From Nocardioides sp. (GTDB taxonomy: Bacteria; Actinomycetota; Actinomycetes; Propionibacteriales; Nocardioidaceae): DNA of 40,817 nt. The notes below the pieces were generated by a model. The model was not told the origin of the DNA, did not search any database, and saw only the letters and a list, made by a program, of their open reading frames with translations. Location of the stretch: NCBI RefSeq assembly GCF_030149505.1, contig NZ_JASBRN010000031.1, forward strand, positions 1 through 40,817. Direction: 5' to 3'. Below, in pieces: positions 22,198-29,726 of this stretch. Within the stretch, counting starts at the first letter, position 1, and each line of letters begins with the position of its first letter. The position numbers and the translations under genes were made by a program.

Positions 22198-22243
22198 GGA
22201 CCAGGACCTGGTCCGCGAGGAATCCGGGCTCCGCACGTTGCGG
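22198..22243 (+). promoter_or_regulatory. Structured 5' leader of the M6 protease gene
   Basis: GGACCAG-GAC-CTGGTCC (22198-22214) and TCCGCA-CGT-TGCGGA (22229-22243) are two compact inverted repeats between a possible -10 region (GTAACGAT near 22133) and the ribosome-binding site GAGGGAG. They could be operators or mRNA hairpins. Another imperfect inverted repeat, GATCCGT / ACGGATC, lies at about 22090-22125. Confidence 0.35.
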
Positions 22244-22269
22244 ACGCCTGTCTCGGGAGAGGGAGAAAC

Positions 22270-24645
22270 ATGAGCAGGATGAGGCTCGCCACGATCGCGA
22301 GCGCCTCGCTCGTCGCCGCAGCCCTGACGGTGCCGCTGACCGCGGCCACGTCGAGTGCCGCACCCCAGGCGACCGGCGCGGACAGCAGCCACGAGGACCA
22401 GCACGAGAGCCACGTGCTGCGGATGCCGTGGCAGGAGAAGTACGACGACCTGCGCCAGCAGGGCATCGAGCAGCGCCTGCGCCAGGGTGGCAGCGGCAGC
22501 GTCGAGCGGGTCGGGCGGGGCGCGTTCGCGCGCGTCGCCGAGACCGGCACCGACCGCGTGTTCGTGGTGCTGGCGGAGTTCGGCCAGACCAGCCACTCGG
22601 CCTTCCCCGCGGGGGAGTCCGACGCGCAGCGCACGGAGGGACCGCTGCACAACGAGATCCCCGAGCCCGACCGCAGCGTGGACAACTCCACGCTGTGGGA
22701 GGAGGACTACGACCAGTCCTACTTCGAGGACATGTACTTCAACCGGATGCGGACCTTCTACGAGGAGCAGTCCCTCGGCACCTACTCCGTCGACGGCGAC
22801 GTCACCGAGTGGGTCAAGGTGCCCTTCAACCAGGCCCGCTACGGCCGTGACGTCTGCGGCGACATCGCCTGCAACAACACCTGGTTCCTCGTCCGCGACG
22901 CTCTCGCGTACTGGACCAAGGGCCGGCTCGACTCCGGCTGGTCGATGCAGCGGATCCAGGACTACCTCAAGACCTTCGACGTCCAGGACCGCTACGACTT
23001 CGACGAGGACGGCGACTTCGACGAGCCCGACGGCTACATCGACCACTTCCAGGTCGTGCACGCCGGCGGCGACCAGGCCGACGGCGACCCGGTCTACGGC
23101 GAGGACGCCATCTGGAGCCACCGCTGGTACGCGCAGGTCGAGCCCGTCGGCACCGGCCCCCAGGGTGGTGGCCAGTTCGGTGGCGTCGACGTCGGCTCCG
23201 GCGGGGTCTCCGACCCCGACGGTGCGGCGCTGGAGATCCCCGACAACCCCACCGGCGTGTGGGTCGGCGACTACACCATCCAGCCCGAGAACGGCGGCCT
23301 GTCGGTCTTCGCCCACGAGTTCGCCCACGACCTGGGCCTGCCCGACCTCTACGACACCTCCGGCAACACCGGCGGTGCGGAGAACTCCACCGGCTTCTGG
23401 ACGCTGATGTCGCAGTCGCGTGGCACGGCCAAGAAGGACGCCGGCATCGGTGACCGCCCCATGCCCTTCGGCGCCTGGGAGAAGTTCCAGCTCGGCTGGC
23501 TCGACTACGACGTGGCCCGCGCCGGCCGCAGCTCCAAGCACTTCATCCGCCCCGGCCAGTCGACGAAGGGCAAGGAGCACAACGCCCTCATGGTCCTGCT
23601 GCCGGACAAGGAGGTCACCACCGAGCTCGGCGACCCGTGCGCCACATGCGGTGAGTCCTACTACTTCTCCGGTTCGGGCAACGACCTCGACACCACGATG
23701 ACCCGCGAGGTCGAGGGTGGCGGCGAGCTGGCCGCCCAGGTCCGTTACTCCATCGAGGACGGCTGGGACTACGCCTTCCTCGAGGTCACCACCGACGGCG
23801 AGACGTGGGAGAGCATCCCCACCAGCGTCTCGTACGCCGAGGAGGACCAGGGCGGCGCCAACCCCGACGGCACCGGCATCTCCGGCACCAGCGACGGCTG
23901 GGTCGACCTGACCGCCACCGTGCCCGCCGAGGCGACCGCCGTCCGGTTCCGCTACCTCACCGACGTGGCGCTGGCGCTGCCCGGCTTCCAGGTCGACGAG
24001 ATCACCCTCGACGGCGAGTCGATCGGTACCGCGGAGGGCGGACCTGACGGCTGGAGCCTGGACGGCTTCACCACCACCGACGGCACCCAGGTCGACGAGT
24101 ACCTCAACGCCTACATCGTCGACAACCGTCAGTACGTCGGGCGCGACAAGCTGCTCAAGAGCGTCTACCACTTCGGTGACGCCGAGGAGGAGCCGACCAA
24201 CGTCGACCTGTACCGCCAGGGAGCCGGCGCGCTCATCTCCTACTGGGACACCTCGTTCACCGACAACAACGTCGGCGACCACCCTGGTGGCGGACTGGTG
24301 CTCCCCGTCGACGCGAACCCGGAGTTCGTGCACACCCCGGACGGCGACCTCGCCCGGCCGCGCACGTCCTCCTTCGACGCCGCGTTCGGCACCACGCGGA
24401 CCCCGGCGCAGGTCATCGACTGGCTCGGCGAGCCCTTCGAGCTCCCGGCCATCGCCCCGGTCCGGACCTTCGACGACACCCTCGACTGGTGGTTCGACGG
24501 TGACGAGCACGGCACCGACTCCCACCCCGGCCGCTACCAGCAGGGCTGGAGCTCGGTGGACGTGCCCAAGACCGGCACGACCATCACGGTGAAGAAGGTC
24601 AGGAAGAACGGCGTCATGGTGCTGAAGGTCGGCCGCTCGAGCTGA
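22270..24645 (+). CDS. Secreted M6 (immune inhibitor A-like) metalloprotease
   Basis: The product has 791 residues. Residues 1-31 are a signal peptide (MSRMRLATIASASLVAAALT), followed by a propeptide-like segment. The catalytic domain carries HEFAHDLGLPD (349-359), the HExxHxxGxxD zinc motif of the M6 family, plus typical M6 surroundings (DLYDTSGN, NSTGFWTLMSQSRG, MPFGAWEKFQLGWLDY). Asp-rich stretches (YDFDEDGDFDEPDGYID) may bind calcium. A Cys pair CATC and the later jelly-roll region (EDGWDYAFLEVTTDGETWES) match the accessory beta domain of InhA-like proteases. ATG start supported by GAGGGAG. It should be an extracellular protease, probably nutritional; virulence need not be inferred. Confidence 0.92.
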   Translation: MSRMRLATIASASLVAAALTVPLTAATSSAAPQATGADSSHEDQHESHVLRMPWQEKYDDLRQQGIEQRLRQGGSGSVERVGRGAFARVAETGTDRVFVVLAEFGQTSHSAFPAGESDAQRTEGPLHNEIPEPDRSVDNSTLWEEDYDQSYFEDMYFNRMRTFYEEQSLGTYSVDGDVTEWVKVPFNQARYGRDVCGDIACNNTWFLVRDALAYWTKGRLDSGWSMQRIQDYLKTFDVQDRYDFDEDGDFDEPDGYIDHFQVVHAGGDQADGDPVYGEDAIWSHRWYAQVEPVGTGPQGGGQFGGVDVGSGGVSDPDGAALEIPDNPTGVWVGDYTIQPENGGLSVFAHEFAHDLGLPDLYDTSGNTGGAENSTGFWTLMSQSRGTAKKDAGIGDRPMPFGAWEKFQLGWLDYDVARAGRSSKHFIRPGQSTKGKEHNALMVLLPDKEVTTELGDPCATCGESYYFSGSGNDLDTTMTREVEGGGELAAQVRYSIEDGWDYAFLEVTTDGETWESIPTSVSYAEEDQGGANPDGTGISGTSDGWVDLTATVPAEATAVRFRYLTDVALALPGFQVDEITLDGESIGTAEGGPDGWSLDGFTTTDGTQVDEYLNAYIVDNRQYVGRDKLLKSVYHFGDAEEEPTNVDLYRQGAGALISYWDTSFTDNNVGDHPGGGLVLPVDANPEFVHTPDGDLARPRTSSFDAAFGTTRTPAQVIDWLGEPFELPAIAPVRTFDDTLDWWFDGDEHGTDSHPGRYQQGWSSVDVPKTGTTITVKKVRKNGVMVLKVGRSS

Positions 24646-24682
24646 CCGCGGTCCCCGCACCACCAGCACCACCCGCTCCACC

Positions 24683-24721
24683 CCGCAGCCCCGTCGGCCC
24701 TCGTGGTCGGCGGGGCTGCGG
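24683..24721. terminator. Hairpin terminator after the M6 protease gene
   Basis: CCGCAGCCCCG (24683-24693) pairs perfectly with CGGGGCTGCGG (24711-24721), and the pairing extends inward with few mismatches. Confidence 0.65.
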
Positions 24722-24812
24722 CGTACGACGGGGGGCGACTGGTCCGGACAGGCACTCGTCCGGGTGGGCAATCATCCGGGTGGGGGGCCTGGCGCCCCGG
24801 CCGCAGCTGGCA

Positions 24813-24818
24813 TAGGTT
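24813..24818 (+). promoter_or_regulatory. -10 element TAGGTT of the SRPBCC gene
   Basis: It ends 8 bases before the ATG at 24827. Upstream, TCCGGGTGGG is repeated at 24759-24768 and 24775-24784 (16-bp period), perhaps a regulator site. Confidence 0.5.
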
Positions 24819-24826
24819 CCGGCGCC

Positions 24827-25276
24827 ATGGAGCACAGCGCGGACTTCCACCACGTCGAGACCCTGCGGACGACCGCGTCCCCCGAGCGGGTCTTCGCGCT
24901 GTGGAGCGACCCCTCGACCTGGGCCAGCTGGGACCCGCCGGTGGAGCGGGTCGTGCTCGACGGACCGTTCCGCGTCGGCACCTCCGGGACGATGGTGATG
25001 GCCGGCGGCTTCGAGATGGCCTTCGAGCTGGTCGAGGTCCGCCCCGACCACGGCTACCTCGACGTGATCCGCATGGGCGAGCTGGAGATCCGCATCGACC
25101 ACGTCGTCGAGGCCACCGACGGTGGCTCCCTGGTCACCGTCACCACCGACATCACCGGCCCCGGCGCCGAGGGGATCGGTGGCATGGTCACCGCCGACGC
25201 CCCCACCGCCGTCGCGGCGCTCGTGGCGATGGCCGAGTCCGCCACCGCCGACCAGGACCGCGTCCCCGCCACCTGA
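24827..25276 (+). CDS. SRPBCC (START-like / polyketide cyclase) family protein
   Basis: The product has 149 residues, the usual size of a single SRPBCC domain. The family signature is at the N terminus (RTTASPERVFALWSDPSTWA followed by SWDPPVERV), where ASPERVFALWSD is the typical first helix. These proteins bind hydrophobic ligands in a helix-grip fold. Substrate or partner unknown; the neighbouring genes, both secreted proteases, do not help. Start chosen by the -10 hexamer; the longer open frame adds only Gly/Pro-rich sequence. Confidence 0.85.
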   Translation: MEHSADFHHVETLRTTASPERVFALWSDPSTWASWDPPVERVVLDGPFRVGTSGTMVMAGGFEMAFELVEVRPDHGYLDVIRMGELEIRIDHVVEATDGGSLVTVTTDITGPGAEGIGGMVTADAPTAVAALVAMAESATADQDRVPAT

Positions 25277-25299
25277 CCGACCCCTCCCTCGTGTCCCGC

Positions 25300-25399
25300 T
25301 GACCCGGCGCTGACTCGGCGCTGGTTCGAGCGTGACTCGGCGTCAGTTCGAGCGTGAGTCGGCACTCGTTCGAGCGTGACGCGGCGCTGGCGCGACTCG
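25300..25399. repeat. 22-bp tandem repeat, about four copies
   Basis: Units begin at 25311, 25333, 25355 and 25377, exactly 22 bp apart, with a half unit at 25300-25310. The first unit is TGACTCGGCGCTGG followed by TTCGAGCG. Units 1-3 differ at a few central positions and unit 4 is degenerate. The array fills the gap between the convergent SRPBCC and S8 protease genes. Confidence 0.75.
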
Positions 25400-25426
25400 A
25401 TCGCGGCGCCCCGGCACCGCTGCGGC

Positions 25427-27562
25427 CTAACGCGTGACGAGCAGCGGCAGCCGGGCCCGGGTGCCGTCGCCGGTGCGCAGCAGCACGGCCCCGTCCTCCT
25501 GCGAGCCGTCTCCCAGCCCCACCCGCACCGTGATCCGGTGGCTCTCGCCAGGTGCGAGCACGACCGCAGCGGGGAGCACGGTGACGGGCCGGCCGTCCAG
25601 GCCGACCACGGACGTGGAGACGTAGCGCGGCCGCGAGCCGATGTTGGTGACGGTGCGGGTCACCGTCCCCTGGCGACGTACGACGAGGGCCGGGGTGTTG
25701 AGGCTCGCGCGCCTTCCCTCGAGCCAGCGGCGGTAGTCGGCCGGGTCGAGCCCGAGGACCAGGCCGGGGGACGACACCGACTGCTGCCGGACCCGACCGG
25801 CGCCGGCGCGCAGGACGCCGACGGGCAACGGGTCGGCCGTCGTGACGAGCGCGCTCCGCACGGCCGAGGCCGACCAGCCGCGCTCGGCGCGCAGCCGCGC
25901 CGCGACCCCGCTGACCCAGGCGGCCGAGGCGGACGTGCCGGTGAGCAACTCCCAGCCGCTGCCGTCGGGGACCGCGCCGAGGACCCCCTCGCCCGGGGCG
26001 ACGAGGTCGGGCTTGGGGAGGGCTGCCGTCGGGTCGCCGGTGCCGGACCAGGCGGGCACCTCCGGTGCTGCGTCGACCACGGGGCGGGGCGCCAGGACGA
26101 CGGCGCCACGCGGGTGCCGTGCCGCCCACGAGCGGAGGCGGGTCGCGTCGGCGGCGTCGAGGTGGACGGTGGGCACGGCGTGCAGGTCGGCCTCGAGCGC
26201 GCCGGTGGCCCCGCCGGTCTCGGCGAGGACCATCCCCACGCCGTCGGCGGCCGCGACGGCCTGGGACTTGTCCACCCGCCCGACGCCGCCACGGTCGCAG
26301 AGCACGATCCGGTCGGCCACCAGAGCGGTGTCGAGGGAGCCCGGGACGCAGCGTCGCGCCTGCTCCCGCGTGGCTCCCGGTGCGGCGGCGTCGGCGCCCC
26401 GCACCAACCGGGCACGGGGGGAGCGGTCGGTGGCGGCACTCGCGCCGACGAGCCGGGTGCCCCCACCCAGGCGGACCTCGCCCTCACGCCGCAGACCGGT
26501 CACGGCGCCCACGGTGGTGATCCAGGGAGCGGCGTGCGCGGTCCCCCCGGCACCGCCGTTGCCGGCCGCACCCACGACCACGACGTCGGCCTCCGCGGCA
26601 CCGAGCAGGGCGAGCGCGAGGGTGTCCAGCTCGGCCGGCCCGCCGACCGACAGGTTGAGCACGTCCACGCCGTCGGCGGTCGCGCGGTCGACGGCGGCGA
26701 CCAGGTCGGCCGTCGAGCAACCGTCGTCGTCGGGGTCGGGAGCGGTCCAGCAGGCCTTGTAGACAGCGAGCCGCGCCTGCGGCGCGACCCCGGAGTAGCG
26801 ACCGACCTCCTCGCCGCGCAGGCGCACGGCGACGTCGGCGTTGCCGGCGGCGATCGAGGCGACCTGCGTGCCGTGCCCGGTGTCGTCGAGCGGGGACAAC
26901 CGGGCCGAGCTGGCGAGCCGGGCGGTGCCGAAGCCCTCGACGAACCACGCGGCCGCCACCACCTTGTCGGTGCACCAGCCCGGGCCCCAGCCGGGCTCGG
27001 CCCGGCAGTCCGGGGCCGGGCCCGACGGGGCGCGGCCGAGCCGGGGGCTGGCAGCGAACAGCGGGGAGTCGGGGTCCAGACCGGTGTCGACCAGGCCGAC
27101 CACGGTGCCGGCGCCGCCGCGGGCCGAGCCACCGGGGCTGAGCCGCGCCGGGTCCCCCGTGCCACCGCGGCCGGCGAGCGGGCGGACCCGGTCCACCTCG
27201 ACCCGCGCGACACCGGGCTCGACGGCGAGCGCGGCGGCCTGGTCGTCCGTGAGCTCGACGGCGAGGCCGACCAGCGCGGTCTCGAAGCGGTACGCCGGGG
27301 GCGGGGCGTCCACCGCGTCCAGGACCGCGTCCTGCCGGGCCCGCAGCTGCAGGCCGGCCAGGTCGCGGGCCAGGCCTGGTGGGGTGGCGGCCAGCCCGGG
27401 TCCGTCGAGGGTGACGAGGTAGAGGTCGCGGGGCTCGTCCGCGGCGGCCGGTGCCCCGGTGAGCAGCGCTGCCGGAGCCGCCAGCACCGCCGCCAGGCCG
27501 ACCGCGAGCCCGGTCGCGAGGGCGCCCCGGAGCCCGCGGCGTGGCAGGCGGTGCGGGTCCAC
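25427..27562 (-). CDS. Secreted subtilisin-like (S8) serine protease
   Basis: The product has 711 residues. A signal peptide (about 1-37) is followed by a propeptide-like region (about 40-120, YLVTLDGPGLA). The catalytic triad is visible: Asp in GLVDTGLDPD (about 154), His in DDTGHGTQVASIAAG (about 229) and Ser in LTGTSASAAWVSG (about 542). A PA-type insert lies between His and Ser (VADRIVLCDRGGVGRVDKSQ). The C-terminal 110 residues resemble the Fn3-like domain of these proteases (TRTVTNIGSRPRYVSTSV). Architecture matches the large cell-wall or secreted subtilases; extracellular. GTG at 27562 is preceded by GGAGAG (27567-27572). CACAAT (27625-27630, minus strand) is a possible -10. Confidence 0.9.
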   Translation of the reverse strand: MDPHRLPRRGLRGALATGLAVGLAAVLAAPAALLTGAPAAADEPRDLYLVTLDGPGLAATPPGLARDLAGLQLRARQDAVLDAVDAPPPAYRFETALVGLAVELTDDQAAALAVEPGVARVEVDRVRPLAGRGGTGDPARLSPGGSARGGAGTVVGLVDTGLDPDSPLFAASPRLGRAPSGPAPDCRAEPGWGPGWCTDKVVAAAWFVEGFGTARLASSARLSPLDDTGHGTQVASIAAGNADVAVRLRGEEVGRYSGVAPQARLAVYKACWTAPDPDDDGCSTADLVAAVDRATADGVDVLNLSVGGPAELDTLALALLGAAEADVVVVGAAGNGGAGGTAHAAPWITTVGAVTGLRREGEVRLGGGTRLVGASAATDRSPRARLVRGADAAAPGATREQARRCVPGSLDTALVADRIVLCDRGGVGRVDKSQAVAAADGVGMVLAETGGATGALEADLHAVPTVHLDAADATRLRSWAARHPRGAVVLAPRPVVDAAPEVPAWSGTGDPTAALPKPDLVAPGEGVLGAVPDGSGWELLTGTSASAAWVSGVAARLRAERGWSASAVRSALVTTADPLPVGVLRAGAGRVRQQSVSSPGLVLGLDPADYRRWLEGRRASLNTPALVVRRQGTVTRTVTNIGSRPRYVSTSVVGLDGRPVTVLPAAVVLAPGESHRITVRVGLGDGSQEDGAVLLRTGDGTRARLPLLVTR

Positions 27563-27689
27563 GGTGCTCTCCGTCGTACGTCGGCAGGGCGGGCACGCCG
27601 AGACGCACGGTGCCCGAGCACACCATTGTGACTCATGGGTCCACGCGCGTCCCGCGGTCACCGGTTCCCGTCGTCCAGGGGTCCCTGCC

Positions 27690-27695
27690 TACCCT
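27690..27695 (+). promoter_or_regulatory. -10 element TACCCT of the HAD phosphatase gene
   Basis: It ends 6 bases before the GTG at 27702, consistent with a leaderless transcript. Confidence 0.6.
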
Positions 27696-27701
27696 GGGCC
27701 C

Positions 27702-28355
27702 GTGAGCGCCGGACCGACCCCCACGACCGGACCGGTCGTCGGCTTCGACCTCGACATGACGCTCATCGACACCGCGCCCGGCTTCGCCGACGTGCTGCGT
27801 GTGCTCGGTCGCGAGCTGGGCGTGGACTTCCCGGTCGAGCAGATGACCGAGCGGCTCGGACCGCCGCTGGACCACCTCCTCGCCGGGCACCTGCCCGAGG
27901 AGCAGATCGGGCCGGCGGGGGACCGGTTCCGTGCGCTCTACCCCCACCACGCCATCACCCCGGTGCCCGCGCTGCCCGGTGCCCACGCTGCGCTCGACGC
28001 GGTGCGTGGCCACGGCGGTCGGGTGCTGGTCGTCACCGGCAAGTTCACCCCCAACGCCCGGCTCCACCTCGACCACCTCGAGCTGCGCGCCGACCGGCTC
28101 GAGGGCTGGGTGTGGGGTGTCGGCAAGGCCGAGGTGCTCCGCGAGGAGGGCGCCGGGGTCTACGTCGGCGACCACGTCCACGACGTCGAGGGCGCGCACG
28201 CCGCCGACGCGCTCAGCGTCTCGGTGCTCACGGGTGGGTGCACGCGCTCCGAGCTGCTCGACGCCGGCACCGACGTGGTGCTCGAATCGCTGCTGGAGTT
28301 CCCGGACTGGCTCGACGACCACGTGCGCGACGGTCTCGGCGGGCTCGCCGGGTGA
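27702..28355 (+). CDS. HAD-superfamily phosphatase
   Basis: The product has 217 residues. HAD motifs: GFDLDMTLID (nucleophile D16, acid/base D18), VVTGKF (motif II Thr), GKAEVLREEG (motif III Lys) and VYVGDHVHDVEGA (motif IV acidic pair). The cap between motifs I and II is helical, as in phosphoglycolate phosphatase-like enzymes (subfamily IA). Substrate not predictable. GTG at 27702 selected by the -10 hexamer. Its stop codon overlaps the start of the M50 gene (GTGA), so the two are translationally coupled; why is not clear. Confidence 0.88.
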   Translation: MSAGPTPTTGPVVGFDLDMTLIDTAPGFADVLRVLGRELGVDFPVEQMTERLGPPLDHLLAGHLPEEQIGPAGDRFRALYPHHAITPVPALPGAHAALDAVRGHGGRVLVVTGKFTPNARLHLDHLELRADRLEGWVWGVGKAEVLREEGAGVYVGDHVHDVEGAHAADALSVSVLTGGCTRSELLDAGTDVVLESLLEFPDWLDDHVRDGLGGLAG

Positions 28356-29083
28356 GCGACCCGGCCCGCGACGCCTGGGCGCGCGTCTGGGCCGACCTCG
28401 GCTCCCGGCAGCAGCTGCCCGGCGCCACGACGGTGCTGCTCCTGGGCGCCGTGGCCGCGGCGCTGGTGGTCTGGCCGGTCACCTGGCCGCGGGTGCGGCT
28501 CGGCGTCACGCTCGTCCACGAGGCGGGGCACGCGCTCGTCGCCCTGCTGGTCGGCCGGCGCCTCCAGGGGATCCGGCTGCACTCCGACACCAGCGGCGTC
28601 ACCCTCTCCCGCGGTCGCCCACGAGGCCCAGGCATGGTCGTCATGCTCGCGGCCGGCTACCTCGCGCCCGCCGTCCTCGGCCTCGGTGCGGCGCTGCTGC
28701 TGGCCGACGGCCGCGCCCTCCTCCTGCTGTGGTGCCTGGTCGTGATGCTCGTCGGCGTCCTGCTGTGGATCCGCAACGCCTTCGGCCTGCTCGTGGTGCT
28801 CGCGGTCGGCACCGCCGTCGCCCTCGTGACCTGGTACGCCGAAGCCCGGACCCAGACCGCGACGGCCCTGCTCGTCACCTGGCTCCTGCTGCTCGCCGCA
28901 CCCCGCCCGCTCGTCGAGCTGCTCGTGGCCGGTCGCGCCGGGCGCCGCGGCTCCGACCCCGACCAGCTCGCCCGGCTGACCCGGGTGCCCTCGGTCGTGT
29001 GGACCCTGCTGCTCCTCGCGGCCAGCCTCAGCGGCCTGGTGGTCGGCGTCGCCACCCTCGCGCCCGACCTGGTGCGTCGCTGA
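28352..29083 (+). CDS. M50 (M50B-like) membrane metallopeptidase
   Basis: The product has 243 residues with about six hydrophobic segments. The zinc motif HEAGH (56-60, in GVTLVHEAGHALVALLVGRR) is in the first part of the protein, followed by an RLHSDTSGVTLS loop and GYLAPAVLGLGAALLL, the pattern of the short M50B-like family. Such proteins are predicted intramembrane proteases, but few substrates are known, and activity of this short type is unproven. Coupled by GTGA to the upstream HAD gene. The CspB-like gene follows after 140 bases with its own promoter. Confidence 0.82.
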   Translation: MSDPARDAWARVWADLGSRQQLPGATTVLLLGAVAAALVVWPVTWPRVRLGVTLVHEAGHALVALLVGRRLQGIRLHSDTSGVTLSRGRPRGPGMVVMLAAGYLAPAVLGLGAALLLADGRALLLLWCLVVMLVGVLLWIRNAFGLLVVLAVGTAVALVTWYAEARTQTATALLVTWLLLLAAPRPLVELLVAGRAGRRGSDPDQLARLTRVPSVVWTLLLLAASLSGLVVGVATLAPDLVRR

Positions 29084-29162
29084 GCCGGTCCGGGAGCCGG
29101 GCCCGGGAAGCGAGCGGCCGCCGTCGTACGGATCCCGATGGTGGGCCCACCACCCGCCTGCA

Positions 29163-29168
29163 TATCCT
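29163..29168 (+). promoter_or_regulatory. -10 element TATCCT of the cold-shock gene
   Basis: It predicts transcription from about 29175 and a leader of roughly 50 bases ending with AGGA (29211-29214), 9 bases before the GTG at 29224. Confidence 0.5.
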
Positions 29169-29223
29169 TGCCCGGCTCCGGCCGGACGGCCGCGGCCCCA
29201 CCCCCGAACGAGGAACGAGTGCA

Positions 29224-29619
29224 GTGCCGACTGGCAAGGTGAAGTGGTACGACGCCGAGAAGGGCTTCGGCTTCCTGTCCCAGGAGTCCGGGCCGGACGT
29301 CTACGTGCGCGCCGAGGCGCTGCCCGAGGGCACCACCTCGCTCAAGGCCGGGACGAAGGTCGAGTTCGGGATCGCCCAGGGGCGCCGCGGCGACCAGGCG
29401 CTGCAGGTGCGCATCCTCGACGCGCCCGCGTCGGTCAGCCGCAACCGGGCCGAGGCCAGGCGCAAGAAGCCCGACGAGATGGTCACGATCGTCGAGGACG
29501 TGATCCGGCTGCTCGACGCCACCTCCGAGGCCTACCGCCACGGCCGGCACCCCGACAAGGCCGCCGGCGCCCGCACCGCCAAGGTGCTGCGCGCGCTGGC
29601 CGACGAGCTCGACGGCTGA
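29224..29619 (+). CDS. cspB: CspB-like cold-shock domain protein
   Basis: The product has 131 residues, longer than the usual 67-residue Csp. Residues 1-65 are a cold-shock domain with RNP1-like KGFGFLSQ and an altered RNP2 (DVYVRAEAL, where DVFVHFSAI is standard). Residues 66-131 are a basic then acidic helical tail (RNRAEARRKKPDEM, KVLRALADELDG). From memory this is the architecture of mycobacterial CspB (Rv0871), which has the same altered RNP2. It should bind single-stranded RNA or DNA. The following MFS and DUF3027 genes accompany it in other actinobacteria too. GTG start is supported by AGGA. Confidence 0.88.
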   Translation: MPTGKVKWYDAEKGFGFLSQESGPDVYVRAEALPEGTTSLKAGTKVEFGIAQGRRGDQALQVRILDAPASVSRNRAEARRKKPDEMVTIVEDVIRLLDATSEAYRHGRHPDKAAGARTAKVLRALADELDG

Positions 29620-29621
29620 TC

Positions 29622-29704
29622 GGGACGCGCCAGCGGACCGATCGTCGGTGGTCGAGCGAGCGGCGCGGCTGAGGGACGAAGCCGCGACCCGCGTGTCGAG
29701 ACCC
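29622..29704. repeat. REP-like repeat, copy 3 (inverted relative to copy 1)
   Basis: It starts GGGACGCGCCAGCGGACC and ends GTGTCGAGACCC, and contains the hairpin GCGGCT / AGCCGC. It aligns with the reverse complement of 4674-4758 over its whole length with only a few differences. It lies between the convergent cspB and MFS genes. Confidence 0.7.
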
Positions 29705-29710
29705 GGGTCA

Positions 29711-29726
29711 GAGGTCCGTAGACCTC
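29711..29726. terminator. Small hairpin GAGGTC-CGTA-GACCTC
   Basis: A perfect 6-bp stem with a 4-base loop overlaps the stop codon (29725-29727) of the minus-strand MFS gene and probably helps to terminate it. Confidence 0.4.

Noticed and set aside
19557..22691. 1044-residue minus-strand open frame across the FHA and RDD genes
   Set aside because: Low-complexity shadow of the Pro/Ala-rich linkers on the plus strand.
22123..24771. 882-residue minus-strand open frame opposite the M6 protease
   Set aside because: Val/Gly/His-rich antisense shadow; it opposes a gene with a signal peptide and an intact zinc motif.
25320..25380. tRNA gene suggested by repeated GTTCGAGC (T-loop-like) words
   Set aside because: No cloverleaf partner arms or acceptor stem can be drawn; the word recurs only because of the tandem repeat.
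25300..25399. CRISPR-like array
   Set aside because: Units are contiguous 22-bp tandem copies without spacers, and no cas gene is present.
22270..27562. Virulence or pathogenicity island suggested by two secreted proteases
   Set aside because: They lie on opposite strands with unrelated genes between them, have host-like composition, and secreted M6 and S8 proteases are common in soil actinobacteria.
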